A DNA stretch of 64,000 bases from assembly GCA_019114005.1 (NCBI GenBank), contig DXGH01000073.1:124001-188000 (forward strand), written 5' to 3'. Positions 61,381 to 64,000 of the stretch are shown here, piece by piece (the first letter of the stretch is position 1; each line of letters begins with the position of its first letter). Made by a program: the position numbers and the translations under genes. The notes beneath the pieces were generated by a model that ran no database searches, was not told where the DNA came from, and was given only the letters and a program-made list of their open reading frames with translations. Origin of the DNA: Candidatus Acetatifactor stercoripullorum. Its GTDB lineage: Bacteria; Bacillota; Clostridia; Lachnospirales; Lachnospiraceae.

Positions 61381-61459
61381 AGGAATTATGAAACATTTTA
61401 ATACAGGCATATGTCGGGAGACAGCAGTAAGTCCTGCTTGGAAAATAGGAGGAATTTAT

Positions 61460-61658
61460 ATGTTAGAAGCAAAATCTCAAGACGGAGTATACAAGTACCA
61501 TAAAATGATTGGAGATTCTTGGAAACATCTTATTGGCTATAAGATGCAGGATATAGAACCTCAGCCGGGATATTGTAAAATATCATGTTATACAATGGGA
61601 TGATGGACATACTGAAGTCTCAGAGGAATATGTTGCGGAGATATTGGAAGAGTATTAA
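61460..61658 (+). pseudogene. Small phage gene broken by a frameshift
   Basis: ATG 61460 with AGGAGGAA upstream opens 47 codons ending KISCYTMG and TGA. In another frame the sequence continues WDDGHTEVSEEYVAEILEEY to a stop at 61656-61658, directly before a terminator. The two parts together read like one protein of about 66 residues. The break lies near 61593-61601 and could be a real mutation or a base error. Confidence 0.5.
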
Positions 61659-61664
61659 GGTATT

Positions 61665-61691
61665 AGGGAGTGCTTCGGCGCTCTCTTTTTT
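61665..61691 (+). terminator. Terminator after the antirepressor unit
   Basis: GGGAGTGC (61666-61673) pairs with GCGCTCTC (61678-61685) around a TTCG tetraloop, then six T. It is a textbook intrinsic terminator. Confidence 0.9.
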
Positions 61692-61700
61692 AAAACCCTC

Positions 61701-61728
61701 TTGACTTTTGGCTGACATAAGTTATAAT
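61701..61728 (+). promoter_or_regulatory. Promoter of the small RHH-like gene
   Basis: TTGACT (61701-61706) and a perfect TATAAT (61723-61728) are 16 bases apart. The gene starts 36 bases downstream behind AAGGAGG. Confidence 0.75.
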
Positions 61729-61763
61729 AGATTTATGGCAGACAAAAGAAAGGAGGGATTGTA

Positions 61764-61937
61764 ATGTCGCCGAGAACGGGTCGCCCAACTGATAATCCTA
61801 AGAATGAACGTATAACAGTTCGATTAGATGTAGATTCTACCACTATTTTGGACGAATATTGCAAACAAGAAACTGTAGAACGAGCAGAAGCTATTAGAAG
61901 AGGGATTAAGAAGTTAAAAAGCGATATAAAAAAATAG
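61764..61937 (+). CDS. Small ribbon-helix-helix (CopG-like) protein
   Basis: The 57-residue protein starts SPRTGRPTDNPKNERITVRL, where the strand is followed by two helices (STTILDEYCKQETVERAEAI, RRGIKKLKSDIKK). This R-P-x-x-x-P-K-x-x-x-x-x-V-R-L pattern is common in small CopG/RHH regulators of Firmicutes mobile elements. It has its own promoter. The target is unknown. Confidence 0.65.
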   Translation: MSPRTGRPTDNPKNERITVRLDVDSTTILDEYCKQETVERAEAIRRGIKKLKSDIKK

Positions 61938-62083
61938 GAGCTGCCCTCCGACCAAAGATTGCAACTCCTATAGTTCGAACCAACACCACATGGGTTTGGT
62001 AAATCTATTCTATCATTCTTCCTGTGGTGTTTCAAGCATTTTACAAAAGACCAACCCCCACTCTGGGGAGAAAGGAACACGCT
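61938..62083 (+). other. Non-coding spacer with inverted repeats
   Basis: AGGAGCTG and CAACTCCT (about 61937-61970) can pair. AACACCACA and TGTGGTGTT (about 61983-62032) form a second, wider inverted repeat. Both could fold in RNA; the second is followed by only a few T. No gene is seen. Confidence 0.35.
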
Positions 62084-62317
62084 ATGAATGTAGAAGAAAT
62101 TTACACGGATTATATGGTAAACCACGATGCAGAGGACGGAGCCGCTGTCAGGCAATCAGATGCAATGGTGTTAAATTATATCTGCCTGCTGACTGGCCGG
62201 GACGGGGCCGAGATAGAGGATATTCTTACTTACGCTGGCAGTCAGAGAGAAAAGCAAGGCTTTATAAACGGCTTTCTGTATGCGCTGCAGCTCCAGGAAG
62301 GGGGTGCGGCGGTATGA
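62084..62317 (+). CDS. Small phage protein, function unknown
   Basis: The 77-residue acidic, helical protein starts behind GAGAAAGGA. It contains YMVNHDAEDGAAVRQSDAM and GFINGFLYALQLQ near its end. Similar small helical proteins are frequent in Lachnospiraceae prophages, but no role is known to me. Its stop overlaps the start of the zinc-ribbon gene. Confidence 0.55.
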   Translation: MNVEEIYTDYMVNHDAEDGAAVRQSDAMVLNYICLLTGRDGAEIEDILTYAGSQREKQGFINGFLYALQLQEGGAAV

Positions 62318-62541
62318 TAAAAGGATACACAGCAATATCAAATATCGTTGTATGCAGCCAGTGCGGATGTGCCCAGTTTGCTGTCATAGACACAAGGCAG
62401 AAGGCGATTGTGCGCAGAAGGAGAAGCTGCCTGAATTGCGGTAACCGGATTACCACATATGAAATAAGCAAGGAAGATTTTGAAACACTTACTTCATTAA
62501 AAGCAGATATTGTCGCCGCTCCTCGCGGGAGCGTGGGTTGA
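62314..62541 (+). CDS. NrdR-like zinc-ribbon protein without the ATP-cone
   Basis: The 75-residue protein has CSQCGCAQFAVIDTRQKA and RRRRSCLNCGNRITTYEIS. This is the same layout as the N-terminal zinc ribbon of NrdR (C-x-x-C, a VxDSR-like strand, RRRR-C-x-x-C-G-x-R-x-T-T-Y-E). NrdR represses ribonucleotide reductase genes; the ATP-cone domain is missing here. Its last codons (VAAPRGSVG) are read from the first CRISPR-like repeat. The start overlaps the upstream stop (ATGA). Confidence 0.7.
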   Translation: MIKGYTAISNIVVCSQCGCAQFAVIDTRQKAIVRRRRSCLNCGNRITTYEISKEDFETLTSLKADIVAAPRGSVG

Positions 62542-62613
62542 AATTATTGAGGGGTGTAAAAATTTTCGCACCCCTTTAGAGTCGCCTCCCTTGCGGGAGC
62601 GCATGGGTAAAAA
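62512..62613 (+). CRISPR. Two-repeat mini-array with type I-C-like CRISPR repeats
   Basis: Repeat 1 (62512-62544, 33 bases) starts GTCGCC, folds CGCTCC with GGAGCG, and ends GTGGGTTGAAAT. This fits type I-C repeats, which start GTCGC and end GTGGATTGAAA[CT]. Repeat 2 (62581-62613, 33 bases) starts GTCGCC, folds CTCCC with GGGAG, and has a diverged end (GCATGGGTAAAAA). The 36-base interval has the size of an I-C spacer and itself contains GGGGTG/CACCCC. No cas gene is visible. It may be a phage mini-array or an RNA decoy. Confidence 0.55.
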
Positions 62614-62657
62614 ACGAAGGAGTGCCTAGCCCAAGTACGGGAACAGGGCGCGGATAA

Positions 62658-62684
62658 GAGGGCATCTGCAAAGGTGCCCTTTAT
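62658..62684 (+). terminator. Terminator after the CRISPR-like element
   Basis: AGGGCATC (62659-62666) pairs with GGTGCCCT (62673-62680), followed by TTTATC. The T-run is short. Confidence 0.55.
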
Positions 62685-62698
62685 CATGCGAAAATATG

Positions 62699-62727
62699 TT
62701 GAAAACATTCTTTAAATATGTTAATAT
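62699..62727 (+). promoter_or_regulatory. Promoter of the last moron unit
   Basis: TTGAAA (62699-62704) and TAATAT (62722-62727) are 17 bases apart. The following TAAAAAGTACAAAAGAGG resembles the leader of the moron at 43235. Confidence 0.6.
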
Positions 62728-62754
62728 TAAAAAGTACAAAAGAGGAGGGGGATT

Positions 62755-62829
62755 ATGGAAAAAAGTCATAAAACATCGATTGTAGTTGCTTTGATTGGAG
62801 TGTTGGAAACAATTTACAATGATGTTTAA
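62755..62829 (+). CDS. Possible 24-residue leader peptide or small protein
   Basis: ATG 62755 behind AGAGGAGGGG opens 24 codons ending TAA. The product has a short hydrophobic middle (TSIVVALIGVL). The ribosome site is strong, but the length allows chance. It may act as a leader for the larger gene downstream, which lacks a clear ribosome site. Confidence 0.4.
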   Translation: MEKSHKTSIVVALIGVLETIYNDV

Positions 62830-62858
62830 TTGGTTGTATAATATTGTGCTATATTCAT

Positions 62859-63674
62859 ATGTTAAAGTTTTACGAATGGCAAAAGAATATGATTAATTGT
62901 GTACTAACTTTTTTGAGTAACCTCTTAGTGTTTTTTACTAAAGTAATGGATTGGCTTCCTGAAGGTAAAAGAACAAAGAAAAAACAATATACCTATATAG
63001 AGGAAGAAAAACTTAGGGTAGAAGCTGTTGATTTTATGAAACAGATAACAGATAAATGTTATACGCTTTCTCCAAATTATATACAACGTGAGTATAAAGT
63101 TGTTGATAATGATTTGCGTGGAACATATATCACTTATGGTACTGCGCTAAAAAATGGTGTTGTGGGAATTAGGCATACTTTGTCATCAAGTAAAAAACAA
63201 AAGTATGATAAAACAATTTGTTATGGTTATGATTTGTGCAGTTCCAATCCAGAACAAAAGATACGTCCTAGACTGATTTCGCCAGATGGTTTTAGTAAAG
63301 TAGTAGAATTGACTTTGAATAAGAGTTTGAGAAAGGGGGATATCTTTAAGGAAAAATACATTTTTGAAATGAAAGATACTATATCTTATGAAAGAGCGTA
63401 TATTATCTCCGGTATAAATTATCAAAAAGTTAAATTGAATTCATACGATGTACTATTAAAATTTTATGTAACATATCCGCAAAATGTAAGAGTGTATAGA
63501 TTAGAAAGAGAAAAATATTTATATTTACGTACGCTATACCCTGTTTCGTTAGAGCATGAATTATATGAAAGTGATTGTGCAACATTTACTGATAATGTAA
63601 GAGTTGAACATTCGTTTTCATTAATTATATATGTTTTTGATAGAGATAAGGAAGGAGAAAATGAAAATGTGTAG
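62859..63674 (+). CDS. Moron: membrane-anchored protein with beta-rich domain, unknown
   Basis: The product of about 271 residues has an N-terminal helix (INCVLTFLSNLLVFFTKVM), a basic patch (EGKRTKKK), and then about 220 residues rich in Lys, Tyr and beta strands. The DNA is very AT-rich. No Shine-Dalgarno sequence fits ATG 62859, and TTG 62844 is also possible. A TATAAT at 62837-62842 with TTTACA 18 bases before it may be a separate promoter. Overall layout (N-terminal anchor plus beta domain) resembles the moron at 43235, but I see no shared motif. Function unknown. Confidence 0.6.
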   Translation: MLKFYEWQKNMINCVLTFLSNLLVFFTKVMDWLPEGKRTKKKQYTYIEEEKLRVEAVDFMKQITDKCYTLSPNYIQREYKVVDNDLRGTYITYGTALKNGVVGIRHTLSSSKKQKYDKTICYGYDLCSSNPEQKIRPRLISPDGFSKVVELTLNKSLRKGDIFKEKYIFEMKDTISYERAYIISGINYQKVKLNSYDVLLKFYVTYPQNVRVYRLEREKYLYLRTLYPVSLEHELYESDCATFTDNVRVEHSFSLIIYVFDRDKEGENENV

Positions 63675-63783
63675 AATTTATATGTGTGGAGAAGGTGGAG
63701 GATCTACTGGCGCAGCAGATAGAACAAAGAAACCTGAAAAGCCTACAACATCGACAACTAAAAAAGATAAGCAAAAGAATTGA
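63661..63783 (+). CDS. Small Gly/Thr/Lys-rich peptide, unknown
   Basis: ATG 63661 with AAGGAAGGAG upstream overlaps the end of the preceding gene by 14 bases and encodes 40 residues. The start has two cysteines and a glycine run (MKMCRIYMCGEGGGS). The rest is Lys/Thr/Pro-rich and probably disordered. Translational overlap suggests it works with the upstream membrane protein. Confidence 0.55.
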   Translation: MKMCRIYMCGEGGGSTGAADRTKKPEKPTTSTTKKDKQKN

Positions 63784-63803
63784 TTCGTGTTACTCTATTT
63801 GAG

Positions 63804-63830
63804 AGCATCTAGTGCATTCTAGGTGCTTTT
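63804..63830 (+). terminator. Terminator before the next tail gene
   Basis: AGCATCTAG (63804-63812) pairs with CTAGGTGCT (63819-63827), one wobble, then TTTTCTT. Together with the following ATGCC it copies the end of the terminator in front of the tape measure gene. Confidence 0.75.
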
Positions 63831-63857
63831 CTTATGCCCAAAAAGTGAGGTGACAGC

Positions 63858-64000
63858 ATGGCCTACAGCGGATTTTTAATCAAAGTCGGAAACTACGAGA
63901 TTCCCACAGATAAGTATATAAAAACAGGCAGCTACATTCCCTATGTCAATATGCAGGCCCTTGATCCATATACAGACGCCGACGGCTACGAGCATATAGA
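63858..64000 (+). CDS. Phage tail protein (DUF6711-like), 3' end outside the window
   Basis: The frame runs from ATG 63858, with GAGGTGA 5 bases upstream, to the window edge (47 residues). It starts MAYSGFLIKVGNYEIPTDKY, which resembles the small proteins usually encoded directly after the tape measure gene in Clostridia siphoviruses. It thus marks the resumption of the tail module after the 5.3-kb accessory island. Confidence 0.6.
   Translation, partial: MAYSGFLIKVGNYEIPTDKYIKTGSYIPYVNMQALDPYTDADGYEHI

Noticed and set aside
62314..62541. Full NrdR repressor
   Set aside because: Only the zinc ribbon is present; the ATP-cone is absent.
39000..64000. Diversity-generating retroelement or retron in the prophage
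   Set aside because: No reverse transcriptase motif (YxDD context) is found on either strand.

Overview
The window looks like a chromosome segment of an anaerobic, low-to-mid GC Firmicute, most likely a Lachnospiraceae-type Clostridium. The signs are lipoprotein-rich peptide and sugar transporters with strong AGGAGG ribosome sites, the secG-rnr-smpB-ssrA order, a 4Fe-4S aldo/keto reductase, and a tmRNA tag ending in AFAA. Host sequence runs from 1 to about 39.0 kb. From there to the right edge the sequence is a prophage, or a phage-derived element, integrated at the 3' end of ssrA. The right end of the element lies outside the window.

Host part. A membrane acyltransferase fragment and a PHP-domain protein open the window. 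An operon at 1.8-11.4 kb follows: two lipoproteins that join a propeller-like domain to a solute-binding domain, two sugar-type permeases, an HlyD-like adaptor and a MacB-like membrane protein, with no ATPase gene. Next come a YgjP-type metallopeptidase, thiamine pyrophosphokinase, a heterodimeric ABC exporter with one degenerate ATP site, and a cation diffusion facilitator. Then come gpmI, an Fe-S aldo/keto reductase and eno. Two complete oligopeptide ABC operons lie at 22.3-35.3 kb. In the first, the solute-binding protein is circularly permuted. In the second, the OppC-type permease carries a seven-bladed RCC1-like propeller in its first external loop. secG, rnr, smpB and ssrA close the host part.

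Phage part. A short left arm (39.4-43.2 kb) holds two leftward small genes, an RHH regulator behind repeated CACTTAATAAGTG operators, a short non-coding transcription unit, a possible small terminase, and a tRNA cluster. The cluster has two tRNA-Ser genes and a tRNA-Tyr-like gene with a Cys anticodon, and it is filled in by dense hairpins. Packaging and head genes follow: TerL, a sigma-like regulator, an SPP1-type portal, a Com-like zinc protein, a scaffold-like protein, a decoration protein, a GpE-type capsid protein and connectors. The tail module has a tail tube protein, G/GT chaperones joined by a -1 frameshift, and a tape measure protein. The next tail gene begins only at 63.86 kb.

Module junctions carry cargo genes (morons) with their own promoters and terminators: before TerL, inside the neck genes, and in a 5.3-kb island between the tape measure gene and the next tail gene. 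The island holds two membrane-protein morons behind near-identical promoter plus RBS-hairpin cassettes, an orphaned copy of the tape measure tail, a small RNA unit, a c4-like antisense RNA in front of an AntA/ORF6C antirepressor, an NrdR-like zinc ribbon, and a two-repeat mini-array resembling type I-C CRISPR repeats. That last element could be a phage RNA acting on host CRISPR-Cas. No integrase, repressor, replication or lysis genes are visible, so they should lie to the right of the window.
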